This document shows positions 30,005 through 42,573 of a stretch of 64,000 bases of DNA, piece by piece. Position 1 is the stretch's first letter. Each line of letters begins with the position of its first letter. The DNA comes from Lineus longissimus (Eukaryota > Nemertea > Pilidiophora > Heteronemertea > Lineidae): NCBI RefSeq assembly GCF_910592395.1, contig NC_088315.1, positions 16,599,808 to 16,663,807 of the forward strand. The letters are read 5' to 3'. Both the position numbers and the translations under genes were made by a program. The notes beneath the pieces are model-generated. The model saw only the letters and a program-made list of their open reading frames with translations. It had not been told where the DNA came from and did not search any database.

Positions 30005-30858
30005 GCATGTGTCAGGCAATCACCGTCGTCCTCTTTCATGACACTTGGCAACTGGAAGTTGAAGACCCGGATGTTGCTACTAATTGCCGAATTCATGCGG
30101 GATTTCGTGTTGCATGTTGTAAGTATTTTCATCATATCGAGCATTAAAACGATGAAAAGTCAAAATACGCGAATGAAGACTAGAATAATGTTTTGATGAA
30201 TCTCGTAGATGTAATTATACCAAACGATGGCACAAATCTAACACGATATCTTGCGATTTTTTAAGGACCTTGCCGCAGCAGACGTATTCTCGTCATCATG
30301 ATACATACAGGTCACGTGAACAGGGCTTTGGCGCGTTTTTTAAAGACGTGGCCCTTCCAACATGTCCAATGCTTGGAATTCATTGCAGTTAACGGGGCAA
30401 CCCTTGTTCGATGTGAACTTGTGGAAACCTTTATGATTGAAAACCTTCACTCGTTGATCAAACATGTATGCTGATAGCCTGGGACTGAAAGTAACATGCC
30501 TTTTTAATTTTTTTCAGGTGGGATTCATCATGGCGTGCAACAAACAGGTCGCTGTACGGATAGTTGAACCAGGGGGTAATATCATTATTGCACCATGGAC
30601 ATTCTTACAATTCAATCAGGCTACGTTCATGTATGGCCAGCTGTGGTCAGATATACAGTACTAGATGGCTACGCATACGATGTTAAAGTGACTATGCCGG
30701 AAAGGGTTTTGAAACCCTTTAAGGCCCGTACCATCTTTTTATATATCATATATATATTTTTTATATCGATGTTGATGATGCTAAACCTTGAAAATATTGG
30801 TCCTTATCATAAAAGTCCTGCAAAGAACAAAGCTCTTAAAAAGAGGTTGCGTACATGA
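30005..30858 (+). CDS. Possible 3' exons of an unnamed gene, one with a transmembrane segment
   Basis: After a CATACAG acceptor a frame starts ATGTGTCAG (30007) and reads 'FHDTWQLEVEDPDVATNC' up to a GTAAGT donor at about 30120. After TTTTTTTCAG (30518) a frame gives 'VGFIMACNKQVAVRIVEPGG' and stops at 30664. In another frame an ATG in strong context (CACCATGG, 30595) opens 87 codons with a hydrophobic stretch ('TIFLYIIYIFFISMLMML', a likely membrane helix) and a basic end. The splice signals are good but no family is recognised and the frames cannot all be right. Confidence 0.25.
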
Positions 30859-31005
30859 TATAGTTGAGCCTAGTCAAGAGTGAGTGGTCCAGTCCTTGTC
30901 TTTTAATCCACAAGAAGAATGGTAGCTGCAGGGTGGTTCATGATTACCGTTGTGTTAACCTACTTACGGAGACGGATTATCTTGGCCACGTTAGTTCTTG
31001 GGCAT
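30859..31005. other. End of copy 1 and junction with copy 2
   Basis: TTAGTTCTTGGGCA (to 31004), one extra T, then AATTGGACATAAAGG (31006). The upstream side matches the sequence before 59302 and the downstream side that after 306. Confidence 0.9.
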
Positions 31006-32225
31006 AATTGGACATAAAGGCCATAAAAAAAATGTGGGACAATATGAAGGCTAAGGCCAAAAAAGACGTTTCCAAGGAAAAGAAAGCCAGGCATCGCACA
31101 GGTGGTGGAGTGATGGAAGAAGAGGACAAAGCCGATGATTCAGCCCACACAGTAGCATCGATATGTAGCGACGTCATAGAGCCTTTAGACAATGATGTTG
31201 ACGATGATGCAGGGTATCATGTCCCAGGTTGGTAGTGCTACATGCACCATCAATGCACACCGCATCCTACCCTCGCATATTTTATGAACAGCCTAGCCCT
31301 GGGCTTATGTTACATGCACGAGTGAAGGTTCGGCTATCCTCAGAGAATTAAATGAAGCCAAATATATCCTAATTATTTTATTTAATGGAGCTGCTTTCAC
31401 ATCAACAAATTACCATACGCCGATGTAAAGAAATAAATGTCCAGGGAATACAAGTCCGGCTTCTTGATGTCCAATTGAATTTCTATTTTAGGATTGTGGC
31501 CACGTCACTCAATCCAACCCAAACTTTCCACAATGCCTGGTTATTGTAAAGACGACTTACAATCCAGGGGATTTTCATTCCTTTCAGTCTTGTTGTTAAC
31601 TGGTTTACATTGAAACCAGTGCAAATGTATAAAAACAAATTTGGTTGGCCTGAAGTAAATTCAGAAATATGAGGGTTGATATCAATAACATTTCCATGCT
31701 TTCAGTATAATATTGGCCTTGACATTTTTTCCAGTGAATCGCCATGGAGTGAAACCAACTGCAGCTGTTGGCTCATCGCAATCCCCCAGCGACGCTTCGT
31801 TTTTCGATGAAGCTCATAGGCCGTCAACCTCCGCGGAACTGCCGAACTCCCAGTAACTTGAAACTTCAAGTGATCCTGCTACTCCTTCGATCCAACCAAT
31901 CCTAATTCGTGAGTCAGATTCTGCAGCCAAAGTAACCAAGCGTAAATCTACCCCTGATGAGCCACCGTGCAGTGCATCTGCCTATCAGTCAGTGATGAAC
32001 ATGCAGCAGATAGAGCATGAGCTACAGGTCAAACGTTACAAGCAGCAAATATTCATGCAAGAAACTGAAGAGGAACGCCGCATTGCCGAACACGAACAGC
32101 GCATGAAGGTTTGGAAACTGCAGGAGACGTTGCTGACAGATCTCATCAAACGGCAAAGAAACTCACGTGATGGAGATGACTCAAGTACGATTTCGATTTC
32201 CCGTGTACTTGCACAGTTGGAGTAA
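31006..32225 (+). pseudogene. Harbinger-1 Myb-like partner, copy 2, 5'-truncated by the duplication
   Basis: Only the last third of exon 1 remains (31006-31227), beginning within the Myb-like domain at 'LDIKAIKKMWDN'; exon 2 is 31735-32225 with the same in-frame TAA at 31854-31856. Upstream promoter and start are replaced by the end of copy 1, so it cannot be expressed normally. Confidence 0.8.
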
Positions 32226-32688
32226 ATTGTCAAGAGATGCACCCAAATCGAAACAGGCATAAAATCAAGTCTTGTGTTCGTTATTTCAATAAAGCTAACC
32301 AGTCCCTTGGTCGATTCCTAGGACAACCCCCCCCCCCCCCCCCCCCACCCCCACCCCCCAGGATAACCCCGAGGTCAATTCCACTATTTATATGTTCCCA
32401 ACCTCAAAAATATAAGTCAAGGGTATTATACAGTACGCCTGTGCTGACGCCACCGTCTGATGCCCCTGACCTCTAATTTGGAGGTCGGAAACATAAGTGG
32501 AATTGTCCTCGAGGGGGAATTGTCTGGAGGCAATTGTCTGGGGGATCATCACGAAAGGGATGCTACTATATTGATCCAGGTTACCAGGGTGACAGAGGAA
32601 CCTGTGCAAAGCCTATCACCATGTTCGAGAAATACGAACAGGGGACTGATTAGCTTTCACATGTTTCGTAGTATTTGCCACCTTAGTA

Positions 32689-33750
32689 TTATTGAAAATA
32701 CTGCTGGACGATTGCTTGCCTCACAGCATTTCCCAGCAAATCATTCCCTTCAATAGCAAGTTCTTCATCAATTGGCTCCGGAGCATCTCTGTCGAAGTCG
32801 GGTTCGGCGAGGTCGACTGCAATGTTGTGCAACACGGCTGTTGCAGTGATGATCAACATAGCTGTGTCCAGTTTAACACGAACGCCTGTTCGTAGGCATG
32901 GAAAGCGGCGTTTCCAAACTCCAAACATGCGTTCCACAACACTACGGGTGCGTTTCTGTGCAGTGTTGTAACTGGTTTCTGCGTGACCATGTGGATTTCG
33001 GAAAGGAGTCATGAGAAATGACCTGCAAGGGTATCCGGAATCTCCAAGTAACAGACCGTTAAATTCATCATTTTCAAAACGGGCACAAACCATACTGTTA
33101 TCCAAAATACGCGAATCGTGCGTGGAGCCAGGCCACCTTGCTACAATGTTAATGAACTTCATGTCTGCATCGGCTATTCCCTGCACGTTCAGAGACATGA
33201 AACCTTTACGGCATCTGTAGATTTCTCTGTTCGCCACACTTGGAGCCTGGATGGGTACATGTGTTCCATCAATGCACCCCAAGACACGTGGAAAGCTGTT
33301 TTTTTCGAAGAACTTGTGATGCATCATTATGGCATCATTGTCATTCGGGATTCGGATGTAATTTCTCGCTTTTCTAGCAATGGCTAGGGATACTTTGGCA
33401 ACTATCCGACTCGCTGCTGGTTGCGAAACATTGTTAGGGTCACCACAAACGATCTGAAATGTTCCCGTGGCGTAGAAACGTAGGGCCACTTGTAGCTGAA
33501 TAACCGGCGGAATCGGGTGTCCTCGATTATTCTGAGCAGGGGGGATTTCATCGGCGATGATGTTCAGCACATAATTGAATCCTGCTTTAGTGAACCGGTA
33601 CCGTTTTCGGAAATTTTCGTCATTTAGTTCATGAATATCGTCCCGATACTGTCCACGCGGTTGCCTCACCACCACTCTTTGGTCTATCCTGGGTTGATAA
33701 ACAGCCCGCACACGATTTAACGCAGCAATTCTTTGAAGAAAGTCACCCAT
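32689..33750 (-). CDS. HARBI1-like transposase, copy 2, apparently intact (353 aa)
   Basis: Same frame as 1993-3054 with all three catalytic residues. One amino acid differs near the core: 'EKNSFPRVLG' here, 'EKNSFTRVLG' in copy 1; Pro at this place is plausible but I cannot say which is ancestral. The element around it (31006-34038) has lost its left end, so it could at most act in trans. Confidence 0.92.
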   Translation of the reverse strand: MGDFLQRIAALNRVRAVYQPRIDQRVVVRQPRGQYRDDIHELNDENFRKRYRFTKAGFNYVLNIIADEIPPAQNNRGHPIPPVIQLQVALRFYATGTFQIVCGDPNNVSQPAASRIVAKVSLAIARKARNYIRIPNDNDAIMMHHKFFEKNSFPRVLGCIDGTHVPIQAPSVANREIYRCRKGFMSLNVQGIADADMKFINIVARWPGSTHDSRILDNSMVCARFENDEFNGLLLGDSGYPCRSFLMTPFRNPHGHAETSYNTAQKRTRSVVERMFGVWKRRFPCLRTGVRVKLDTAMLIITATAVLHNIAVDLAEPDFDRDAPEPIDEELAIEGNDLLGNAVRQAIVQQYFQ

Positions 33751-34569
33751 CTTCTCGGCTGTCTGTGCACAAGTGACAGAAATCAGCCTGTAAGGAACAC
33801 TTTTAGGATACCCCAAGGGTATCCTAACGATTTAAGGTGGAGATGAGCCCAAAGTTAGGAATTCCTTATCCTAAAAAACCTTCTAGAAATGGGTCAACCT
33901 TTGCATTAGGAGAGGATTTTCAGGTATACCTTTGGCGGTATTTTAGGATGCTTCTAGAATAGAAAATGGTGAAGGTGTCACTAAAAGGGCCGTTTTAGGG
34001 CCACCTTACGCTTTTAGGAGTCTTCTAGAATACGGGCCACTGTCTTCTCCCACTTAACCGAGCGCCAGGAAAATGGCTCGAAAATGACTAAGTCCAGAAA
34101 CATGGCAGTCTGTAGTATTTTACGGGTGGGCTGCAAACATTCAATATGACAGCCAATTATAGTGACCAATGGATATAGGAAGACAACCTTGTAAATGTTG
34201 TCAATTCAATAACGCCTGGTCGTGGCCAGGGCCAGTAATCCCTGTAGTCAGGGTGATGATTATTGAAGTTACGTAAGTCTATTACAAGTCCATGTAAATG
34301 GTTGACCGATCCAGAGTCTTTTAAATGAATTTATTTTATCCAATCGATTATGGAATCGTTTTCTTGAGGGGAAAATCCAATAAAGGGAACTTTCGTGTCA
34401 AATGTCACAATTGTTTCTGCCATCTTGCTTTGACCACGTTCTTCTGGTAATGGCCGCTGTACACGGTCAATCATTTTCATCAAACTTTTTCATCAATCTT
34501 TTTGGTCAAATTTGTATGTAGAGGGTCCCGCCATACACGGTCAATCATTTTCATCCAATCATTCACAAA

Positions 34570-36605
34570 ATGGCTCCCGTGCAGTCAAGACTGCTTGTGG
34601 CCGTTGTTGCGGCAGCTGCCGTTGCTGCTATGGCAGTAGCCATGGCCGCATTGAAGAAGAAACGACGACGACGACGCCGATATTGGACACGGCCATGGAT
34701 CCTTCGAAGAGCATCCAAAGGGGCATATGCCATGCTAAACGAGGAGCTCAGGCTGGAAGACCCCGCTTCTTACAAAAACTATCTGCGTATGGATGAAGAG
34801 ATATTTGCTGATCTCGTTGATAGAGTCACTCCATACGTTTATAGGTCAGACACCAATATGCGCCAGGCAATCACTCCTGCCGAACGTTTAGCGGTGACGT
34901 TGCGTTTCTTGGCAACTGGAGAAACATTCCAAAGTCTAGAGTTCTCAACAAGGATTAGCGCCTGCACGATAGGTAGAATTGTTCCAGAGATGTGCGATGC
35001 CCTCTACACGGTTTTGAAAGGCGATTTCATAAAGGTAATACGAACACTATGAAAATGACACTGCAATGTTTTCCTTTTAATCATTTTTTATTTCTTGCTG
35101 TAGCTGACTTTACAATAACAAAATACTTAAATGCACAATCATTCAGTACTGTAAAATGTTTGCATCATGGCATTACCTAGAATATCAGCGGTGTTCCCCA
35201 TGCTACATGCATTTGAAGTTGTTACATTTGGAAAATCTTTACGACTAGGCAGACCGTTATACGTCATGATGGAACACTGCTGGTTGTAACCATGTTTTCC
35301 AGGAGGAACTGTTGCATTATTAATGTGCTGCGGAGGGACTCTTCTAGTCAACTGAGTATTTCTGCCCAACTCAGACTCTTGCGCATCAAGAAGCGCCATG
35401 TTTATTTTCCTTTTTGCACTTTGCCTTATGTCAGCATGCTGCAGGCTGCGCATTTCGCAAGCCACAAATTTACCAAAAATATCAAATTGGTCCTCGTTCT
35501 GCGTTGGTGTACTAGTGCTTTCATTCATGTTTGCTGACAACAGCATCTTTCAATTCAGTCAAAGCATCAGCTGCTGTGTGCAACATCGACTCCTCTACAG
35601 AACGACTCTTTTTCGCCCTTGGTTTAGGTCTACTCGGTTCCTAGGATGTGCACGGTTTTGCTGAGTATCATACCGATGGCGTTCCAGGACGTGGTGATTC
35701 ATCATGCAACTCTTGGTCGGAGTCGTCATTAGCAGAGGAGTCCTGAAAGTGGAGGTTAACATTGCAACTTTTCCTTTTTTCAGATGCCAGCGAACGCACA
35801 AGAGTGGCTTCAGGTTTCTAGAGATTTTGAGTACAGATGGAATCTATCCCACTGTCTTGGAGCTATCGACGGCAAACATGTGACTTTTCGCCCACCTCTG
35901 AAGTGTGGATCGTACTTTTTCAACTACAAGAATACCCATAGTTTGATTCTATTCGCTTTGGTTGATGCAGACTATAAATTTCTTATGATTGACGCAGGGA
36001 CAAATGGCCGTGTGGGAGATGGGGGTGTTTTTGCTAAAAGTGACCTAAACAAGGCTATAGTAGACGGAAGTATAGATTTTCCAGATGCTGAACCCCTGAA
36101 ATATTGTACCGCCCCAATTCCTTATTTTTTGGTAGGAGACGATGCATTCCCTCTGCATACTTACATGATGAAACCGTACCCGTTCCGAAACCTTGATATT
36201 GACCACAGAATTTTTAACTACAGGCTGAGCAGGGCGAGACGCGTTGTTGAGAATGCGTTTGGGATTCTGGCAAATCGCTTCAGAGTCCTTCTTGCACCGA
36301 TGTTATTATCACCCGATAAGGTAGAGAGAGTAATCCTTGCTACATGCGCCCTTCACAACTATCTCCGCACGAGGAGCCCTGCTCGGTACTTCCCTCCTAG
36401 TTCCATGGATAGAGAAGACACGAGCAGAGGCCAGGTAACAGATGGTGATTGGAGAGAGGTGAGAAAGTCGGAAGTAGCATATGAACGCATCTCATCTCAA
36501 GCTGGCAACAGGTCTACAAATGCGGCTCAGGCTCAGAGAGACTACCTTTGCTCCTATGTCAATAATATTGGTCGAGTATCGTGGCAAGGTAAATTTGCAG
36601 CGTAG
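34570..36605 (+). CDS. Harbinger-2 transposase, copy 2, apparently intact (428 aa)
   Basis: Exons 34570-35034 and 35784-36605. The protein is identical to copy 1 as far as I can read, with GAIDGKHV, GDDAFPL and RRVVENAFGILANRF. With the first copy it gives two apparently intact source genes for the same family within 31 kb. Confidence 0.9.
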
Positions 36606-37083
36606 AATGAGGCAGCCATTCTTGTATAACTGTGTGTGTACAGTCAGTGAATAATTCTGTTGTAGTCAGAGAAATAAAATGATGTTAAGAATTAATTACC
36701 TTGTCAAGTGTATCATTGCAATCTGTGCCTCTCGACATTGAGCAAGAACTGGGCCTCGCCTCTACGTGGTCCTTAAGAAAGAGCAGCTTCTGGAACCACC
36801 ATACGGTTGGCTTGTGCACATCCTTTGCCGCAGCACCACTTCTTTTGGTCTTGTTTATCTTCTCCATTTCCCTAGCAAAGTTGCTGCGTAGCCCGTTCAT
36901 TTTTTTCTTCACGTCATCAACCGTGCAGTCACTCTTTTCCTTGCAGACATCCTCAAGTACCTCTTGGTAGGCCAGTTCCTTCTTAACGCGATTGTGGTAC
37001 AGGGCATCTTTGGTGTTGTATAGGATTGGGTGGGCCCTATACGACTCTATCATGATTTCCACTGCCCTCTGCGTCCAGCCCAT
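35139..37083 (-). pseudogene. Harbinger-2 MADF partner, copy 2, with an extra nonsense codon
   Basis: Exon 1 is 37083-36700 and exon 2 starts at 35742. It shares the TAG and frame change of copy 1 and has a further in-frame TGA (35670-35668) where copy 1 reads GGA (Gly). It is decaying after the duplication. Confidence 0.75.
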
Positions 37084-37422
37084 GTTGTCGTCTATGAGAG
37101 GCAAACTGTGGAATCTAGGCCTTGCATTACAAACCCGTCAAATTGCATAACCACCGTCATCATGAAGGAGGAATGGACGATCATTGATTTCGGTGAACCC
37201 ACGAACAATTCAATTCAATAGGGTTAATTGTTCAATAAATATCCATGCCCGCTGTACACGGTCAAATTTTATCAATTCGTCATTCAAAAATAGGACCGGC
37301 TCTATTCCATCAATCTTTGATTGATGGAAAATATTTCATCCAATTTCCCACCATACACGATCAATCTTTTCGGTCAAATTTTTTTCATCCAATTTTGAGG
37401 GATCGTGTACAGCGGGCATAAG

Positions 37423-38589
37423 ATGCACGCAATCCGATGGAGTTTGTGGGTAGGCCTAGCAGGCACCATGATGATCTTAACGTATGGAATGGAGTATGGA
37501 AATGATGTTGACAGCCCTGACCCTGATACCACTACTGATGATGATGATGTAGATGATGCTAACCAAGCTGTACCGGGTGCACGTAGGCACCAGAAAAGCT
37601 ACAGTCTCAATCAGAAGATTGACCTTATCGAGACATACCAATTGGAGCATGCTATAGGATTACGTCATGCTGAAACTGCGACATCCTGTGCTAGACACCA
37701 CCGCATAGCACCGCAGACATTTAGACGTTCGATAAGCACACAGGATGACTTGTTTGCCCTCAGAGATAAATCAACTCAAGACCATAGAAGACGGAGGAGA
37801 CAACGGCAACACGGAACTGATCCACAAGGTAGTTTTTCTTCAAGCATTCTATTCCTCGCTAAATGAATTTCCTTCTTTGTTGGCCTATACTGACTGGAAT
37901 AAGTCCGCTTCTGTGTCATGGACGGAAGAATAAGTCGCATGATACATCAAAGCGACTGACCCTGACCATGCCTTTAACAATCAGTATTATTGTTCCAGGG
38001 ACCTTTATTCTTAGGACTAACATTTCGTTCATACCAGTGGTCATCACCAATCAATATTTCCAAAGATGTTAAACGTGTTAGCTTTTTTATTTCAGCACAG
38101 TGGCCCGAAATGGAAAACAATTTGAACACCTGGTTCCTTGAGTGCCGAAGACTTGGTTTCCCTGTTTCCGTTGAGGATATTAAAGGGCAAGCTGGAAGAG
38201 AATTTCGGCAATGGTGGGCAGAGCTTCCGAACGAAACGAAGGCCAAAAGACAAGAACAGAGACCCCTGCTATACCTTTTCCATGCATCTGCACATTGGCT
38301 TAGCAACTTTATGGAAAGGTGAGCTTTATTCCGCTGTTGCATGGATCGGCCTTAACGTATGGATTGTATTCGGTGAATTTTAACAATATGCAAATTCCAT
38401 TTCAGGAAACAAATCAGCTATCGAAGGAAGACCAACGATTCAAGGGGGTTACCTGACAACGCCCAGGCTTTAGTTGCCGACTACCGGGGAGATTTTGCCG
38501 ACCTCATCAGAGACGCTGATTTTGATGTCATCATGAACATGAATGAGACGTTCGTGTTGTTTGATATGGTGCCAAGATCAACAATGGAA
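37423..38589 (+). pseudogene. Pogo-type transposase remnant, copy 2
   Basis: Counterpart of 6727-7893 with the same three exons and NMNET in place of the catalytic NxDET. One substitution in exon 3 changes 'LISDADFD' to 'LIRDADFD'. Confidence 0.75.
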
Positions 38590-39016
38590 GTAAATCCCGT
38601 TTGGATAATAAAATTGATTGGTAAATTAATAAGTAAATCTGTTCTTTAATTCATTCGTTGACAGCAAGACTTCTTTATTGGGACATTCTGCAGACCCATG
38701 AAGCTGGCTTTATCATAGACACTAGATTATAAATTTCTGGTCAACCAACACTATAGGCATACAACGAGGACGCTAGTTGTATTGTATTCATTCATTCAGT
38801 ACAGGACTACCCCATGTCAATGTTCATGTCTTTTATCCACTTACGTGGAAGACATTGGCATTGCCCACGAAAAGGGAGTCAATGATCAGCTGTGGCTGTT
38901 CTTTCTAATGTTCGCCTGCCACCAGTAAAATTGGCCTATTCATTTGGACTCAGTCATTTTACGATTCACCCGCGCTCGGTTAAGTGGGAGAAGACAGTAT
39001 ACCTTTTGTACAGGTG

Positions 39017-40174
39017 TATGGCAAGCAGAGTGTCCAGTAATTAAAAAAAACTAGATTTATTCAAAGAAACCTGTTTTTTTACCTAATGAACTAAGTTTAT
39101 TTGGAAAAAATATAAGTTTTTTTAAAACAACCTTGTTTATTTGCTAATAAAGCGAGTTTCTTTTTTTACTTTCTTTCATAATAAAGTAGGTTTTTTAACA
39201 TCAACTAACATTTTATGCTAAAAAACCTGGTTTTTTACCTAAAAAACTTGTTTTTTTACCACATAATCGTATAAAATATAAGTTTATGTACAGAAATGTC
39301 CATTTATTCAATAAAACAAGGTTTATTACCAAAACAACCTAGTTTATTTAAAAAAACTAAGTTTATTACTAATAAACCTAGTTTTTTTTTTTAAAACTGG
39401 TTTATTAGAAAACTTACATTTTTAAACCTCGATCCTACCTACATTGAGTTATCTGGGATGAGGTTAGGGTCTCACTAACTAGTTTACAGAGTGCAGTGCA
39501 GTGCAGCATTACAAAGCTTTCCCATGTATGAATGCGGTGATCAGGATGACTAGGAACGAGGTTCAATAGTGATACCGGATTGTATGCTACATGTGCTACC
39601 GCTAGCGCAAGAATCGCACTGGCTACAGGGCAGTAGTACCACGAGGTGCCGAGGTTGCCCATCCTCGTCCCGATAACATCGCGGATTTGTGTACATGGGG
39701 CGAGGTAGAAAATACAAGTTTCTCGATAGAAAGTAGGTTTTTGCACGCCGTTTGTCCAGTTATTCAAAACAACCTACATTTTTACAATAAAACCAGGTTT
39801 TATTGCAAAAAACTAAGTTGTTTTGTATAAAACCAAGTTTTTACGTAAAAAGGTAGGTTTATTAGCCATTTGTCCAGGTATTGTTAATAAACCAAGATTA
39901 TTTTCTATAAAACTAAGTTTATTACCACTGGATGAAAAACTTATATTTTAGGGAATAAAACCAAGTTTATTTGTTAAACTTGACATTTGTGGATATAAAC
40001 AAGGTTTATTAGGTAAAAACTTGGTTTCATTAAAGAAACTCGGTTTATTAGCTAATAAACAAGGTTGTTTTAAAAAACTATATTTTTTCCAAATAAACTT
40101 AGTTTATTTGGTAAAAAAACAGGTTTTTTGAATAAAACTATTTTTTTTAATTACTGGACACTCCGCTTGCCATA
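39017..40174. mobile_element. Fold-back MITE, copy 2 (longer form)
   Basis: Same TATGGCAAGC ends and CAGGTG duplications (39011-39016, 40175-40180). It has ~100 bases absent from copy 1 (about 39695-39800), with three further units of the AAAACCNNGTTTT type, so copy 1 is the deleted form; the copy-1 break is at short shared ACAGG/CCAGG. Confidence 0.82.
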
Positions 40175-40481
40175 CAGGTGCCCTTCAACCGGCTAAATAG
40201 TGTATACACGATAAGTTCGATCGCCGGTAAGTTACTTTTAGATTTATACTGTAAATTGATTGACCATGCGATACAGTACAAAGTCTTAATTAGACAAGTC
40301 GAGACAACATGTAAATAGGCCGTACTACAATCCACTAAACAGTCGGTCGAAACGATGAAAACTGTGGAAAAAAACGACTGTCACTGCTGACTATTTTCGG
40401 TGAATGACTTCTTAATGGGATAACGAAGCCTCACTATTGTCGTTTAGTTGGTTGGAGCGTCTGAGGCTTGTTCCTCTTGTT

Positions 40482-42317
40482 TTAGGTCAATGTGTCGGCT
40501 TCAGTGTCCCAAATCATTCCGTGTGCGGGAACCTTAGGTTTGGGGTCATCAATGTTGTCAGCTTGTGCCCTCTGGCGGATGGTTGTATCGTTCGAGGTCC
40601 AAGCGCGTAATTTGAGGCCTGCGTCATCCATCATTTCGTTGGCTTTCTCATTGTACGTCATGGCATCCGTTGGTTGAATACTGGCGTATATGTTGTCCAT
40701 GTACGTGTTTTCTTGTATGTCTGCTGCTAGCGGTGTGTCATAGGAGTCACGGTGTGTCTTTATCATCGCCAACAGCATAAATGGTGATGATACTGTCCCG
40801 AATGGTACCACTTGAAATTGGAGCGTGCGGAATCTACTCTCGGGGTCATCAGGGTCTCCCAACCATAGGAATTTGGTGAACATCCGATCAGCTTCAGCTA
40901 GTTTGTCATGGAGAAATGCTTTCTGTATGTCGCTACTTAATCCTACAGGGTGTAGCCGAAATCTAAGCAGGATTCTGCCCAGGTCATTCAGTAGATTCGG
41001 GCCTGGTTCTAGGCAGTCATTCAGACTTGGTCTTCTAGCTGCTCGGCACGATGCGTCATATACAATCCGAATGGGCGTGGTTGGTGAATCCTTTTTTACT
41101 GAATGATGGGGTAGATAGTGACCGCAGGTGGCGTCTTCGTCAGGCACCTCGCGTATGAACTGGCGGTGGAGTTGGTCAACTATGATGTCATTGTACGTAC
41201 GTCGCATGTTACCGTCGAGTTTTCTGACTATGGCTCTTTTCCTTGCGCATGTGACGTCATAATTCGATGGCAATTCCGGATGGCTTTCTTTCCATGGGAG
41301 GCTGGCTATGTATTGTCCGTTTTCATTGCGCTTCAAGCTTGTGCCCTGGCAACGTTTCAAAAAGTCCTGACCAGGGTCTAAATCGTCCTCATCTGTCTTG
41401 ATACCTATTGTCTCTAGTTCCCAAAATGCATTGGCGATTTTGTATTCAATGGTGTGATCAGCTATACCACTTAGAATAGTGACGAGTGCGGGGGCTGGCA
41501 GAGTCATTGCGTTGTGTGTTTGCGGGGGTCGGACCTGAAAGCAAATAACCGAACTTGGAGGACACTGCGGTGGGTGCGATCATGTTATCCGGCGGGCGGA
41601 TGATTTCGTCACCAACTACAGACCAATAATGGTCGGCTCCAATGAGAACGTTTATGTCCATAGTTGAGTGCGGGTTTTTGACCAATTCGTTACGGACGGG
41701 CGCAATATGCGGCATGTTAGGAATCTCGGAGTTGGGCGTTTTCACAGGCGTCGAGATTGTATCAACAATGAGCAATGTTAGATTTAGGCCGGGGCCTTTC
41801 GTCGCTGTGTTTAGATTGATTACTGTTTTCGGGATCTGGCGAACAGTGTCTGTTTTCCCACCGAAAGCTGTCAGGTTGATGATCTCTTTTCCAGGGTCGT
41901 TGGCGCCTAATTTCGTCGCTGACTGTGTGGTTATGAACAAACGCATGGCACATTCGATTTAGGGGGTGCGGTGATTGCATCTTGATGGCGTTTTGCGAAT
42001 CGTATGTAGAATGCGTGCCTTTCTTGGATTCTCGAAGAATAGTCTTCATCTTCGACAACCACTTCTTGGAGTGTTTCATCTTTGGTCAGGGCTTGTATAT
42101 CGGCGTCAATGCGTTGGACTTGTTTTAGCTAATTAGGCAATAGGCTGGCCTTGGCGAAATTCGTATCAATCTTTTCGGCCACGTTTGCGAGTTCGCGGAT
42201 AACCTCAACTTTGATTTCTTCACAGAGATCGTCCATCACTTTCAGAATCTTTGTTATGGCAGCTCGTTTGCCGCCTCTCTCTTGGGTAAACCGTTTGATT
42301 CTCTCTTCGTCGCTCAT
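40482..42317 (-). pseudogene. BEL/Pao remnant, copy 2
   Basis: Counterpart of 9685-11520, with the same stop in gag, same frame change and same YMDN reverse transcriptase. One difference in the protease part: 'HSTMDINVLIG' here, 'HSTININVLIG' in copy 1. Confidence 0.85.
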
Positions 42318-42573
42318 CTTGGAATCAGCTTAGCGGGTTGATCCTGGTCACCGCATCAAGTGTCGCGTGTGAAGATTCCAGGTGAGTGTTGCATGCGGGG
42401 ACGTGTACTTGAATAATGGCCGACTGGACACCTTGAGTTTCTAACTATAACTAAACTTTAATACTAACAACAAAACACATGCATGTCACAAGATACAGAA
42501 AAAGGTAAACTATACTATGATCGGTCAATAGGATATTCAGGTAGGCGGGGCCTACATTCCAGGATGCGGCTTG

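Larger units (their letters stand above)
306..31004 (+). repeat. Copy 1 of a ~30.7-kb direct tandem duplication
   Basis: The block starts at AATTGGACATAAAGG (306) and runs to TTAGTTCTTGGGCA (31004). The same sequence resumes at 31006 and ends with the same 3' bases at 59302. The coordinate shift is +30700 at first, +30696 after a poly-C tract, +30697 after a T-run, +30797 after a ~100-base indel, +30791 after a poly-G tract and +28297/28298 after the Tigger insertion. I counted 11 substitutions in the first ~8 kb. It is either a recent segmental duplication or two haplotypes placed in tandem by assembly. Confidence 0.95.
34451..37418 (+). mobile_element. Harbinger-2, copy 2
   Basis: Counterpart of 3755-6722, with the same TGGCCGCTGTACACGG ends and flanking TAA. 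It carries the spliced transposase and the antisense MADF gene. Confidence 0.9.
34040..38997 (+). mobile_element. Pogo-like element with nested Harbinger-2, copy 2
   Basis: Counterpart of 3344-8301, with the same inverted ends and TA right flank. The nested Harbinger-2 is 34451-37418 with its TAA duplications. The nesting therefore predates the 30-kb duplication. Confidence 0.8.
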
